Origin: Marinobacterium rhizophilum
Lineage (GTDB): Bacteria > Pseudomonadota > Gammaproteobacteria > Pseudomonadales > Balneatricaceae
Reading direction: 5' to 3'
Assembly (NCBI RefSeq): GCF_024397915.1
Contig: NZ_CP073347.1
Coordinates: forward strand, 3,844,001 to 3,908,000
DNA: 64,000 bases
In this document: positions 51,250 to 59,025 of the stretch, in pieces
Layout of the letters: the number at the start of each line of letters is the position of its first letter
How positions within the stretch are numbered: position 1 is the stretch's first letter
Notes under the pieces: generated by a model
Seen by the model: only the letters and a program-made list of their open reading frames with translations
The model's database searches: none
Told to the model about the DNA's origin: nothing
Translations under genes and position numbers: made by a program

Positions 51250-51888
51250 ATGACTGTAGGTCTAATCGGACGTAAAGCGGGTATGACCCGTGTCTTCACT
51301 GAAGATGGCGTGTCCGTGCCAGTCACCGTCATCGAGGTCGAGCCGAACCGCGTGACTCAGGTGAAAACCATTGAAGCTGATGGTTACACCGCTGTGCAGA
51401 TCACCACTGGTGGCTGCAAAGCGAGCCGGCTGAGCAAGCCGGAAGCTGGTCACTTTGCTAAAGCTGGCGTTGAAGCCGGCCGCGGTTTGTGGGAGTTCCG
51501 CCTGTCGAATGACGAAGAAATCAACGTTGGCGATGCGCTGACTGTTGAGCGCTTCGAAGCAGGTCAGAAAGTAGATGTTACCGGTCAATCCAAGGGCAAG
51601 GGATTCCAGGGCGCGATCAAGCGCTGGAATTTCAGCATGCAGGATGCGACTCACGGTAACTCGCTGTCTCACCGAGCTCCGGGTTCCATTGGACAATGTC
51701 AGACTCCTGGCCGCGTCTGGAAAGGCAAGAAAATGGCAGGTCACATGGGTGCTGAGCGCGTCACTATTCAGACCCTTGAAGTCGTTCGCGTTGACGCTGA
51801 ACGCAACCTGCTGTTGGTCAAAGGTGCCGTGCCGGGTGCTCCCGGCGGTGACGTAATCGTTAAACCGGCTGTCAAGGCTGGCGCCTAA
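51250..51888 (+). CDS. rplC: 50S ribosomal protein L3
   Basis: 212 residues. It binds near the peptidyl transferase centre. TVGLIGRKAGMTRVFTEDGVSVPVTVIEVEPNRVTQVKT is the standard start, and SKGKGFQGAIKRWNF and HGNSLSHRAPGSIGQCQTPGRVWKGKKMAGHMGAERVT are hallmark segments near the 23S rRNA-binding extension. The ATG has GAGG before it; the extension to 51208 is not family-like. It precedes rplD by 12 bases. Confidence 0.99.
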   Translation: MTVGLIGRKAGMTRVFTEDGVSVPVTVIEVEPNRVTQVKTIEADGYTAVQITTGGCKASRLSKPEAGHFAKAGVEAGRGLWEFRLSNDEEINVGDALTVERFEAGQKVDVTGQSKGKGFQGAIKRWNFSMQDATHGNSLSHRAPGSIGQCQTPGRVWKGKKMAGHMGAERVTIQTLEVVRVDAERNLLLVKGAVPGAPGGDVIVKPAVKAGA

Positions 51889-51900
51889 GGGGAGGTTGAC

Positions 51901-52506
51901 ATGAATCTGAATCTAGCTGGAACTGCCGGTTCGGTTGAAGTATCCGACCTGGCTTTTGGTAAAGAATTCAACGAATCGCTGGTACATCAGGTCGTTACTG
52001 CGTACCTGGCCGGTGGTCGTCAGGGTACCAAAGCCCAGAAAACCCGTTCAGAAGTATCTGGCGGTGGTGCCAAGCCGTGGCGTCAGAAAGGTACAGGTCG
52101 TGCTCGTGCCGGTACCATTCGTAGCCCGCTGTGGCGCACCGGTGGCGTAACTTTCGCCGCCAAAACACGCGATCACGCTCAGAAAGTAAACAAGAAAATG
52201 TACCGCGCAGCACTGCGTTGCATCTTCTCTGAGCTGGTGCGTCAGGACCGTCTGGTTGTGGTTGAAGATTTCGCTATGGAATCTCCGAAAACCAAACAGT
52301 TCATCGCCAAGCTGAACGAGTTGTCACTGAACAACGCGTTGCTGATCACTGAAGACGTTGAGCAGAACCTGTATCTGGCTTCTCGTAACGTACCGCACGT
52401 TGACGTGCGTGACGCTGCAGGCATCGACCCTGTCAGCCTGGTTGGCTTCGAGAAGGTTCTGGTAACTGTGCCTGCTCTGAAGAAAATCGAGGAGGTACTG
52501 GCATGA
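51901..52506 (+). CDS. rplD: 50S ribosomal protein L4
   Basis: 201 residues, the E. coli length. A long loop lines the exit tunnel (GGRQGTKAQKTRSEVSGGGAKPWRQKGTGRARAGTIRSPLWRTGGVTF). In E. coli L4 is also the repressor of the S10 operon acting on the leader, but the short leader here makes that uncertain. GGGGAGG precedes the ATG, and the stop overlaps rplW by ATGA. Confidence 0.99.
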   Translation: MNLNLAGTAGSVEVSDLAFGKEFNESLVHQVVTAYLAGGRQGTKAQKTRSEVSGGGAKPWRQKGTGRARAGTIRSPLWRTGGVTFAAKTRDHAQKVNKKMYRAALRCIFSELVRQDRLVVVEDFAMESPKTKQFIAKLNELSLNNALLITEDVEQNLYLASRNVPHVDVRDAAGIDPVSLVGFEKVLVTVPALKKIEEVLA

Positions 52507-52799
52507 ACCAGGCTCGTATTTATCAGGTGCTAATGGGGCCGCACATTTCCGAGAAAGCGACTATCGTGGCTGAGGGTTCTCAGCAGGTCGTTTTCCGTGT
52601 GGCAGACACTGCTACCAAGCAGGAAGTCAAAACTGCTGTTGAAGCGCTGTTTAACGTTAAGGTTAAAGGCGTCAACATCCTGAACATCAAGGGCAAGACC
52701 AAGCGTACTGCACGCGGTCTTGGCAAGCGGAACGACGTTCGCAAGGCGTATGTATGCCTGGCCGAAGGTTCCGAAATTGATTTCCTGGCTGGCGAATAA
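52503..52799 (+). CDS. rplW: 50S ribosomal protein L23
   Basis: 98 residues. It sits at the polypeptide exit and docks trigger factor and SRP. The start MNQARIYQVLMGPHISEKATIV and the KVKGVNILNIKGKTKRTARGLGKRNDVRKAYVCL basic extension are typical. Its start is coupled to the rplD stop (ATGA). Confidence 0.98.
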   Translation: MNQARIYQVLMGPHISEKATIVAEGSQQVVFRVADTATKQEVKTAVEALFNVKVKGVNILNIKGKTKRTARGLGKRNDVRKAYVCLAEGSEIDFLAGE

Positions 52800-52812
52800 A
52801 AGGGGTTGAATC

Positions 52813-53640
52813 ATGGCAGTTATCAAGACTAAGCCGACCTCTGCTGGACGTCGTCATCTGGTCAAGGTTGTTAACCAGGAACTGCATAAGGGTAAACCTT
52901 ACGCGCCCCTGGTTGAGAAAAAGAGCAAGTCCGGTGGTCGTAACAACAACGGACGTATCACTACCCGTCATATCGGTGGTGGTCACAAGGCTCATTACCG
53001 TCTGGTCGACTTCCGTCGCAACAAGGACGGTATTCCTGGAGTGGTCGAGCGTCTGGAATATGACCCGAACCGTTCCGCAAACATCGCGCTGCTGAAATAC
53101 GCAGACGGTGAGCGTCGCTACGTTATTGCGGCCAAGGGTATCAAAGAAGGTTCGGTTGTGCTTTCTGGCGTGGATGCTGACATCAAGGTCGGTAACACTC
53201 TGCCGCTGCGCAACATTCCGGTGGGTTCTACCATCCACTGCATCGAACTGAAGCCCGGTAAAGGTGCACAGCTGGCACGTTCTGCGGGCGCTTCTGCGCA
53301 GCTCGTAGCACGTGAAGGGACTTATGCGACCCTGCGTCTTCGCTCCGGCGAAATGCGCAAGGTGCTGGTCGAATGTCGTGCGACTCTGGGTGAAGTTGGC
53401 AACAGCGAACACAGCCTGCGTCAGCTCGGTAAAGCCGGTGCTAAACGCTGGCGCGGTGTTCGTCCGACCGTTCGCGGTGTTGCTATGAACCCGGTAGATC
53501 ACCCGCATGGTGGTGGTGAAGGTCGTACATCTGGCGGTCGTCACCCGGTTACTCCATGGGGTGTGCCGACTAAAGGTCATAAGACCCGTAAGAACAAGCG
53601 TACCGATAAGTTGATCGTACGCCGTCGTTCTGCCAAGTAA
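52813..53640 (+). CDS. rplB: 50S ribosomal protein L2
   Basis: 275 residues, one of the most conserved ribosomal proteins. It is needed for subunit association and peptidyl transferase activity. The catalytic-region histidine is in MNPVDHPHGGGEGRT, and NNNGRITTRHIGGGHKAHYRLVDFRRNKDG and the C-terminal GHKTRKNKRTDKLIVRRR are standard. It lies 13 bases after rplW, with AGGGG before the ATG. Confidence 0.99.
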   Translation: MAVIKTKPTSAGRRHLVKVVNQELHKGKPYAPLVEKKSKSGGRNNNGRITTRHIGGGHKAHYRLVDFRRNKDGIPGVVERLEYDPNRSANIALLKYADGERRYVIAAKGIKEGSVVLSGVDADIKVGNTLPLRNIPVGSTIHCIELKPGKGAQLARSAGASAQLVAREGTYATLRLRSGEMRKVLVECRATLGEVGNSEHSLRQLGKAGAKRWRGVRPTVRGVAMNPVDHPHGGGEGRTSGGRHPVTPWGVPTKGHKTRKNKRTDKLIVRRRSAK

Positions 53641-53659
53641 CTAACTTGAGGATACAGCT

Positions 53660-53938
53660 GTGCCACGTTCACTGAAGAAAGGTCCCTTTATCGACCTTCA
53701 CCTGCTGAAAAAGGTAGAAGCTGCAATCGAGAGCAATGACAAGCGTCCTTTGAAGACCTGGTCACGTCGCTCTACCATCTTCCCGAATTTCGTGGGCATG
53801 ACGATTGCGGTTCATAACGGTCGCCAACATGTACCGGTCTTTGTTACCGAAGACATGGTTGGTCACAAACTAGGTGAGTTTGTTCCTACTCGCACCTACC
53901 GCGGACATGCAGCCGATAAAAAGGCTAAGAAGAAGTAA
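53660..53938 (+). CDS. rpsS: 30S ribosomal protein S19
   Basis: 92 residues, starting on GTG with GAGGA upstream. It contacts the A-site finger from the 30S head. PRSLKKGPFIDLHLLKKVE and SRRSTIFPNFVGMTIAVHNGRQHVPVFVTEDMVGHKLGEFVPTRTYRGHAADKKAKKK are standard. It is followed by rplV after 13 bases. Confidence 0.99.
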   Translation: MPRSLKKGPFIDLHLLKKVEAAIESNDKRPLKTWSRRSTIFPNFVGMTIAVHNGRQHVPVFVTEDMVGHKLGEFVPTRTYRGHAADKKAKKK

Positions 53939-53951
53939 TGGGGGATAAGTG

Positions 53952-54281
53952 ATGGAAGTTGCCGCTAAATTGAAAGGCGCCAGCCTGTCCGCCCAGAAAG
54001 CTCGTTTGGTCGTAGACCAGATCCGCGGTAAGGCAGTGGGCGAAGCTCTGAACATCCTGGCGTTCAGTCCGAAAAAGGGTGCGGCGATCATTAAGAAGGT
54101 ACTGGAGTCTGCTATCGCGAATGCGGAGCATAACGAAGGTGCTGACATTGATGATCTGCGCGTTTCTACGGCCTTCGTTGACGAAGCGCCGAGCATGAAA
54201 CGTATTAAGCCGCGTGCGAAAGGTCGTGCTGATCGTATTATCAAGCGCACCTGTCACATTACCGTTAAGGTCGCAGACTAA
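53952..54281 (+). CDS. rplV: 50S ribosomal protein L22
   Basis: 109 residues. ATG 53952 is preferred over an in-frame GTG at 53949, and GGGGAT lies upstream. MEVAAKLKGASLSAQKARLVVDQIRGKAVGEALNIL is the family N-terminus, and the extended loop lining the tunnel is AFVDEAPSMKRIKPRAKGRADRIIKRTCHIT. This loop is where macrolide-resistance changes occur in other species; it looks wild type here. Confidence 0.99.
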   Translation: MEVAAKLKGASLSAQKARLVVDQIRGKAVGEALNILAFSPKKGAAIIKKVLESAIANAEHNEGADIDDLRVSTAFVDEAPSMKRIKPRAKGRADRIIKRTCHITVKVAD

Positions 54282-54303
54282 GCGCTGAGCTAGGAGAGTT
54301 CAA

Positions 54304-54984
54304 ATGGGTCAGAAAATACATCCGACCGGTATTCGCCTTGGCATCGTTAAAGACCATACCTCTACTTGGTATGCGGACAAGGGCGTGTATGCCACCAAAC
54401 TGCTTAACGACCTGAAGGTACGCGAGTACCTTGAGAAGAAGTTGAGCAATGCATCTGTTAGCCGCATCGAGATCGAGCGTCCGGCGCAGAATGCAAAGAT
54501 CACCATTTACACTGCCCGCCCGGGTATCGTAATTGGCAAGAAAGGCGAAGACGTCGAAAAACTGCGTAACGCTGTTTCCGAGATGATGGGTGTGCCCGTG
54601 CACATCAACATCGAAGAAGTACGCAAGCCTGAGCTTGACGCTACTCTGGTTGCCCAGAGCATTGCAGGCCAGCTGGAACGCCGTGTCATGTTCCGTCGCG
54701 CCATGAAGCGTGCGGTACAGAACGCCATGCGTATTGGTGCCAAGGGCATCAAGATTCAGCTGGGCGGCCGCCTGGGTGGTGCCGAGATCGCGCGTTCCGA
54801 ATGGTACCGCGAAGGTCGTGTTCCGTTGCACACTCTGCGTGCGGACATCGATTACTCGTCCTTCGAAGCGCACACCACTTACGGTGTGATCGGCATTAAA
54901 GTCTGGATCTTCAAAGGCGAGATTCTTGGCGGCATCGAACAGGTGCGTGCCGAGAAGAATGCGCCGAAGAAGAAAGCTAAGTGA
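54304..54984 (+). CDS. rpsC: 30S ribosomal protein S3
   Basis: 226 residues. It has an N-terminal KH domain with the GxxG loop in GIVIGKKGEDVEKLRNAV and a C-terminal domain with RVMFRRAMKRAVQNAMRIGAKGIKIQLGGRLGGAEIARSEWYREGRVPLHTLRADIDY. It forms part of the mRNA entry pore and has helicase-like activity with S4. GAGAG lies before the ATG. Confidence 0.99.
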   Translation: MGQKIHPTGIRLGIVKDHTSTWYADKGVYATKLLNDLKVREYLEKKLSNASVSRIEIERPAQNAKITIYTARPGIVIGKKGEDVEKLRNAVSEMMGVPVHINIEEVRKPELDATLVAQSIAGQLERRVMFRRAMKRAVQNAMRIGAKGIKIQLGGRLGGAEIARSEWYREGRVPLHTLRADIDYSSFEAHTTYGVIGIKVWIFKGEILGGIEQVRAEKNAPKKKAK

Positions 54985-54995
54985 GGTAGACGTCA

Positions 54996-55409
54996 ATGCT
55001 GCAACCGAAACGTCTTAAATACCGCAAGGTGATGAAGGGTCGCAACCGCGGCCTGGCACTGCGCGGCAGTAAAGTAAGCTTTGGCGAGTTTGGTCTCAAG
55101 GCTACCGGCCGTGGTCGCATCACGGCGCGTCAGATCGAAGCTGCACGTCGTACCATGACTCGTCACGTAAAGCGTGGCGGCAAGATCTGGATTCGTGTCT
55201 TCCCTGACAAGCCGATCACCACCAAGCCGCTTGAAGTTCGTATGGGTAAGGGTAAAGGTAACGTTGAGTACTGGGTTGCCCAGATCCAGCCGGGTAAAGT
55301 GCTGTTCGAAATGAGCGGCGTTCCTGAGTCTCTGGCGGCTGAAGCCTTCGCGCTTGCTGCTGCCAAGTTGCCTTTGGCTACAACCATTGTTAAGCGGACG
55401 GTGATGTGA
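54996..55409 (+). CDS. rplP: 50S ribosomal protein L16
   Basis: 137 residues. It sits near the A-site tRNA and peptidyl transferase centre. MLQPKRLKYRKVMKGRNRGLALRGSKVSFGEFGLKATGRGRITARQIEAARRTMTRHVKRGGKIWIRVFPDKPIT is the standard core, including the conserved Arg that is hydroxylated by RoxA in E. coli. Its stop overlaps the rpmC start (TGATG). Confidence 0.98.
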   Translation: MLQPKRLKYRKVMKGRNRGLALRGSKVSFGEFGLKATGRGRITARQIEAARRTMTRHVKRGGKIWIRVFPDKPITTKPLEVRMGKGKGNVEYWVAQIQPGKVLFEMSGVPESLAAEAFALAAAKLPLATTIVKRTVM

Positions 55410-55600
55410 TGATTGCTAAAGAACTGCGGGAGAAATCCGTAGATGAACTTCAGCAGGAACTCCTGGGTCTGCTGAAGGATCAGTTCAATCTGCGCATGCA
55501 GAAGGCAACTGGTCAGCTGGCACAGAATCACCTGCTAAGCCAGGTTCGTCGCGACATTGCTCGTGTTAAGACTGTACTGAACGAAAAGGCAGGTGACTAA
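55409..55600 (+). CDS. rpmC: 50S ribosomal protein L29
   Basis: 63 residues. It is located by the exit tunnel and helps bind trigger factor. KELREKSVDELQQELLGLLKDQFNLRMQKATGQLAQNHLLSQVRRDIARVKTVLNEKA is a helical hairpin typical of L29. The ATG at 55409 overlaps the rplP stop. A GTG at 55406 also opens the frame but is less likely. Confidence 0.98.
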   Translation: MIAKELREKSVDELQQELLGLLKDQFNLRMQKATGQLAQNHLLSQVRRDIARVKTVLNEKAGD

Positions 55601-55602
55601 GT

Positions 55603-55866
55603 ATGAGCGCTGAAAAACGTACTCGCACTGTGACCGGTAAAGTTATCAGTGACAAGATGGACAAGACCATCACAGTTCTGGTTGAACGCAAAGAGAAACA
55701 CCCGATTTACGGCAAGTATCTCAAGCGTTCTACCAAGCTGCACGCTCATGACGATAAGAACGAGTGTCAGATCGGTGACTGGGTGACCATCGCGGAAACC
55801 CGTCCTCTGTCCAAGACCAAAACTTGGTCGCTGGTTCGTATTGAAGAGCGCGCAGCGAAGGTGTAA
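55603..55866 (+). CDS. rpsQ: 30S ribosomal protein S17
   Basis: 87 residues with an OB-fold, an early 16S rRNA binder. TRTVTGKVISDKMDKTITVLVERKEKHPIYGKYLKRSTKLHAHDDKNECQIGDWVTIAETRPLSKTKTWSLV is the standard sequence. It lies two bases after rpmC. In E. coli this is the end of the S10 operon; here 98 bases separate it from rplN, including a possible long-range inverted repeat of TATAT and ATATA flanks. Confidence 0.98.
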   Translation: MSAEKRTRTVTGKVISDKMDKTITVLVERKEKHPIYGKYLKRSTKLHAHDDKNECQIGDWVTIAETRPLSKTKTWSLVRIEERAAKV

Positions 55867-55964
55867 TATATTGCGCCTTTGCTCCATTTGCCGATTCGCC
55901 TGAGCTGCGCATCTGAAAAGCATGTGCGGTGCGGGCGGATGGCCATATATTTCTGGAGTAGACC

Positions 55965-56333
55965 ATGATTCAGACTGAATCAATGCTTGATGTCGCTGAC
56001 AACAGCGGCGCCAAGAGAGTGCAGTGCATTAAGGTCCTGGGCGGTTCTCACCGTCGTTACGCAGGTGTCGGTGACATTATTAAAGTTACCGTCAAGGAAG
56101 CAATTCCGCGTGGCAAGGTGAAGAAAGGCCAGGTTCTCAAGGCTGTTGTAGTACGTACTCGTAAGGGTGTTCGTCGTCCTGACGGCTCTGTAATCCGCTT
56201 TGATACTAACTCTGCGGTATTGCTGAACCAGAACGACGCTCCGATCGGAACACGTATCTTTGGCCCAGTAACGCGTGAACTTCGCTCTGAGAAGTTCATG
56301 AAGATCATTTCCCTGGCGCCTGAAGTGCTCTAA
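55965..56333 (+). CDS. rplN: 50S ribosomal protein L14
   Basis: 122 residues. It bridges the subunits. MIQTESMLDVADNSGAKRVQCIKVLGGSHRRYAGVGDIIKVTVKEAIPRGKVKKGQVLKAVVVRTRKGVRRPDGSVIRFDTNSAVLLNQNDAPIGTRIFGPVTREL is the family sequence. It is classically the first spc-operon gene. GGAG precedes the ATG. A terminator-like hairpin follows it. Confidence 0.99.
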   Translation: MIQTESMLDVADNSGAKRVQCIKVLGGSHRRYAGVGDIIKVTVKEAIPRGKVKKGQVLKAVVVRTRKGVRRPDGSVIRFDTNSAVLLNQNDAPIGTRIFGPVTRELRSEKFMKIISLAPEVL

Positions 56334-56363
56334 GACCCGGTTGCTGTTTGACCGAGTACTTTG

Positions 56364-56396
56364 AAAACGCCATTCCCGAGAGGGTATGGCGTTTTT
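56364..56396 (+). terminator. Terminator-like hairpin inside the S10/spc gene block, after rplN
   Basis: A ten-base-pair stem AAAACGCCAT (56364-56373) with ATGGCGTTTT (56386-56395), extended by CCC/GGG across one T-T mismatch, GAGA tetraloop, and a trailing T. It has the form of an intrinsic terminator with A and U arms, between rplN and rplX. Confidence 0.75.
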
Positions 56397-56434
56397 GAGC
56401 ATGAGAGGGTTGCAGGAAACGACATAGGTATATC

Positions 56435-56752
56435 ATGCGCAAAATTCGTCGCGACGATGAAGTCATCGTCATCGCAGGTAAAGACAAGGGCAAGCGTGGC
56501 ACTGTGCTGCGTGTGCTGGCTAACGATCGTCTGATCGTCACTGGCATCAACATGGTGAAGAAGCACACCAAGCCTAACCCCATGCAGGGCAAGGCCGGTG
56601 GCATCGTTGAGAAAGAGGCTGCCCTGGCAGTTTCCAACGTCGCGATCTTCAATCCGCAGTCTGGCAAGGGCGACCGCGTCGGCTTCAAATTGCTTGAGGA
56701 CGGCACCAAGGTGCGCATCTTCAAGTCCACCGGCGAAGTCATTGGCGGATAA
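56435..56752 (+). CDS. rplX: 50S ribosomal protein L24
   Basis: 105 residues. It is an assembly initiator with a KOW motif: the RRDDEVIVIAGKDKGKRGTVLRVLANDRLIVTGINMVKKHTKP segment is the SH3-like KOW domain. GGT-rich sequence lies before the ATG. A 101-base gap with a terminator-like hairpin precedes it. It is followed after 13 bases by rplE. Confidence 0.98.
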   Translation: MRKIRRDDEVIVIAGKDKGKRGTVLRVLANDRLIVTGINMVKKHTKPNPMQGKAGGIVEKEAALAVSNVAIFNPQSGKGDRVGFKLLEDGTKVRIFKSTGEVIGG

Positions 56753-56765
56753 GGGGGTTGTTGTC

Positions 56766-57305
56766 ATGTCTAGACTGAAAGCGCTTTACAAAGAAACTGT
56801 TCGCCAGCAGCTCAAAGAAGAGCTGAACTCGCCGAACATCATGGCTGTCCCCCGCGTTACCAAGATCACCCTGAACATGGGTGTTGGTGAAGCACTGGGC
56901 GACAAGAAACAGCTGGAAAACGCTGTTGCCGACATGCAGGCCATCGCTGGTCAGAAGCCGGTCGTTACCCTGGCGCGCAAGTCCATTGCGGCGTTCAAGG
57001 TACGTGAAGGCTGGCCGATTGGTTGCAAGGTCACCCTGCGTGGCCAGCAAATGTGGGAATTCCTCGACCGCCTGGTCGACATTTCCATTCCGCGTATTCG
57101 CGATTTCCGTGGTCTGAACCCGAAATCGTTTGATGGTCGCGGCAACTACAGCATGGGTGTCAAAGAGCAGATCATTTTCCCCGAAATCGATTACGACAAG
57201 GTGGACAAGCTGCGTGGGATGGATATCACCATCACCACCACTGCTCAGACCAATGAAGAGGGTCGTGCCCTGCTGGCTGCCCTGAACTTCCCGTTCAAGA
57301 AGTGA
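56766..57305 (+). CDS. rplE: 50S ribosomal protein L5
   Basis: 179 residues, exactly the E. coli length. It carries 5S rRNA into the 50S central protuberance. MSRLKALYKETVRQQLKEELNSPNIMAVPRVTKITLNMGVGEALGDKKQLENAVADMQAIAGQKPVVTLARKSIAAFKVREGWPIGCKVTLRG is standard. ATG 56766 is the family start, and the frame's extension to 56598 lies in rplX and is not coding. In E. coli the region at this start is the S8 repressor site. Confidence 0.99.
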   Translation: MSRLKALYKETVRQQLKEELNSPNIMAVPRVTKITLNMGVGEALGDKKQLENAVADMQAIAGQKPVVTLARKSIAAFKVREGWPIGCKVTLRGQQMWEFLDRLVDISIPRIRDFRGLNPKSFDGRGNYSMGVKEQIIFPEIDYDKVDKLRGMDITITTTAQTNEEGRALLAALNFPFKK

Positions 57306-57317
57306 TAGGGGGATATC

Positions 57318-57623
57318 ATGGCTAAACAATCGATGAAAGCTCGTGAAGACAAGCGTACTGCGACTGTCGCTAAGTACGCTGCCAAACGCGCTGAACTGAA
57401 ATCCATCATCAACAGCCCGTCTTCTTCTGAAGATGCGCGTTGGGATGCACTGGTCGCGCTGCAGAAATTGCCGCGTGACGCTAGCCCGGCCCGTCAGCAG
57501 CGTCGCTGCCAGCTGACCGGTCGTCCGCACGGTGTTTACCGCAAGTTCGGCCTGAGCCGTAACAAACTGCGTGAAGCTGCAATGCGTGGCGATGTGCCGG
57601 GTCTTAAAAAGGCCAGCTGGTAA
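57318..57623 (+). CDS. rpsN: 30S ribosomal protein S14 (zinc-independent long form)
   Basis: 101 residues, the long form lacking the CxxC zinc ribbon of the short S14. QRRCQLTGRPHGVYRKFGLSRNKLREAAMRGDVPGLKKASW is the conserved C-terminus, and the N-terminal extension AKQSMKAREDKRTATVAKYAAKRAEL is typical of gammaproteobacteria. GGGGGAT precedes the ATG. Confidence 0.98.
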   Translation: MAKQSMKAREDKRTATVAKYAAKRAELKSIINSPSSSEDARWDALVALQKLPRDASPARQQRRCQLTGRPHGVYRKFGLSRNKLREAAMRGDVPGLKKASW

Positions 57624-57659
57624 TCCACCACTGGTTTTACGGTAAGCATGGTGGGCAGG

Positions 57660-57680
57660 GCAGAGCGCAGCGCGCTCTGC
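57660..57680 (+). repeat. Perfect nine-base-pair hairpin before rpsH
   Basis: GCAGAGCGC (57660-57668) pairs with GCGCTCTGC (57672-57680), loop AGC, no T-run. It lies in the 94-base rpsN-rpsH gap. It could be a translational or RNA-stability element; no function can be assigned. Confidence 0.7.
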
Positions 57681-57717
57681 TACCGCATCACGCTGCACAA
57701 GAGAGGAAGTTAAACGC

Positions 57718-58110
57718 ATGAGCATGCAAGATACACTGGCGGATATGTTCACACGTATCCGTAACGGCCATATGGCACAGAAACAGGCCGTATCCATGCC
57801 GTCTTCCAAGCTGAAAGTATCAGTTGCAGAAGTGCTGAAGGAAGAAGGTTACATTGCCAGCTACGCAGTAGAAGGTGATGTTAAACCGGTCCTCAGCGTT
57901 GAGCTGAAGTACTTCGAAGGGAAGCCGGTAATCGAAGAGATCAAGCGCGTAAGCCGTCCGGGCCTGCGTATCTACAAAGCTTCCAACGACCTGCCCAAAG
58001 TGGCCGGTGGTCTGGGTGTCGCGATCGTCTCCACCAGCAAGGGTGTGATGACGGACCGCGCTGCGCGTACCGCTGGTGTCGGTGGTGAAGTGATCTGCAC
58101 GGTATTCTAA
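57718..58110 (+). CDS. rpsH: 30S ribosomal protein S8
   Basis: 130 residues, the E. coli length. It is a primary binder of the 16S central domain and spc-operon repressor in E. coli. MSMQDTLADMFTRIRNGHMAQKQAVSMPSSKLKVSVAEVLKEEGYI and the C-terminal SRPGLRIYKASNDLPKVAGGLGVAIVSTSKGVMTDRAARTAGVGGEVICTVF are standard. AGAGGAAG precedes the ATG. Confidence 0.99.
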   Translation: MSMQDTLADMFTRIRNGHMAQKQAVSMPSSKLKVSVAEVLKEEGYIASYAVEGDVKPVLSVELKYFEGKPVIEEIKRVSRPGLRIYKASNDLPKVAGGLGVAIVSTSKGVMTDRAARTAGVGGEVICTVF

Positions 58111-58120
58111 GGGGTTAACA

Positions 58121-58654
58121 ATGTCTCGAGTTGGTAAAAAACCCGTTGTTGTACCGGCAGGCGTAGATCTGAAGGTCGATGGCCTGACCATCACCGCCAA
58201 AGGCAAGAATGGTCTTCTGAGCCTGGATGTTCATCCGACTGTTGAAGTTAAACAGGAAGAGAGCACGCTGCTGTTCGCCCCCCGTGACAAGAGCAAGCTC
58301 GCTAACGCTCTGTCCGGCACCACGCGCTCCCTGGTGAGCAACATGGTATTCGGCGTATCAGAAGGCTTCAAAAAGACTCTGGAATTGCAGGGTGTCGGCT
58401 ACCGTGTTGCCCTCAAAGGCAACGCACTGAACCTGACGCTGGGCTTCTCCCATCCTGTTGAGTACGAACTGCCTGAAGGTATTACTGCAGAGTGCCCGAA
58501 CCAGACAACGATTGTTATCAGCGGTGCTGATAAACAGCGTGTCGGTCAGGTCGCTGCAGAGGTGCGTGGCTTCCGTCCGCCTGAGCCTTATAAGGGCAAG
58601 GGTGTTCGCTACGCTGACGAATATGTTCGCCGTAAAGAAGCGAAGAAAAAGTAA
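58121..58654 (+). CDS. rplF: 50S ribosomal protein L6
   Basis: 177 residues in two homologous domains. It sits near the factor-binding site. SRVGKKPVVVPAGVDLKVDGLTITAKGKNGLLSL begins domain 1, and LQGVGYRVALKGNALNLTLGFSHPVEYELPEGITAECPNQTTIVISGADKQRVGQVAAEVRGFRPPEPYKGKGVRYADEYVRRKEAKKK is domain 2 and tail. GGGG lies before the ATG. Nine bases separate it from rplR. Confidence 0.99.
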   Translation: MSRVGKKPVVVPAGVDLKVDGLTITAKGKNGLLSLDVHPTVEVKQEESTLLFAPRDKSKLANALSGTTRSLVSNMVFGVSEGFKKTLELQGVGYRVALKGNALNLTLGFSHPVEYELPEGITAECPNQTTIVISGADKQRVGQVAAEVRGFRPPEPYKGKGVRYADEYVRRKEAKKK

Positions 58655-58663
58655 GGCAGGGTT

Positions 58664-59014
58664 ATGAACGCTAAGAAACAAGCTCGTATCCGTCGTGCAC
58701 GTCGTTCGCGCATCAAAATGCGTGAACTGGGCGCCGTACGTCTGTGCGTCAACCGTACTCCGCGTCATATCTACGCACAGGTTATTTCTGAAGACGGTGG
58801 CAAGGTTCTGGCCTCAGCCTCAACCGTCGAGAAAGTACTGCGTGAAGGCGCAACAGGTAATGTTGAAGCGGCCCAGAAAGTGGGTGCGCTGATCGCTGAA
58901 CGTGCTAAAGAAGCCGGTATCACCAAGGTTGCATTCGACCGTTCCGGGTTCAAATACCACGGTCGTGTTCAAGCACTGGCCGACGCAGCCCGTGAAAGCG
59001 GCCTGGAATTCTAA
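58664..59014 (+). CDS. rplR: 50S ribosomal protein L18
   Basis: 116 residues. It binds 5S rRNA with L5. The basic N-terminus NAKKQARIRRARRSRIKMRELGAVRLCVNRTPRHIYAQVI and the C-terminus RSGFKYHGRVQALADAARESGLEF are standard. It is followed immediately by an AAGGAGG site for rpsE. Confidence 0.98.
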   Translation: MNAKKQARIRRARRSRIKMRELGAVRLCVNRTPRHIYAQVISEDGGKVLASASTVEKVLREGATGNVEAAQKVGALIAERAKEAGITKVAFDRSGFKYHGRVQALADAARESGLEF

Positions 59015-59025
59015 GGAGGTCGATG

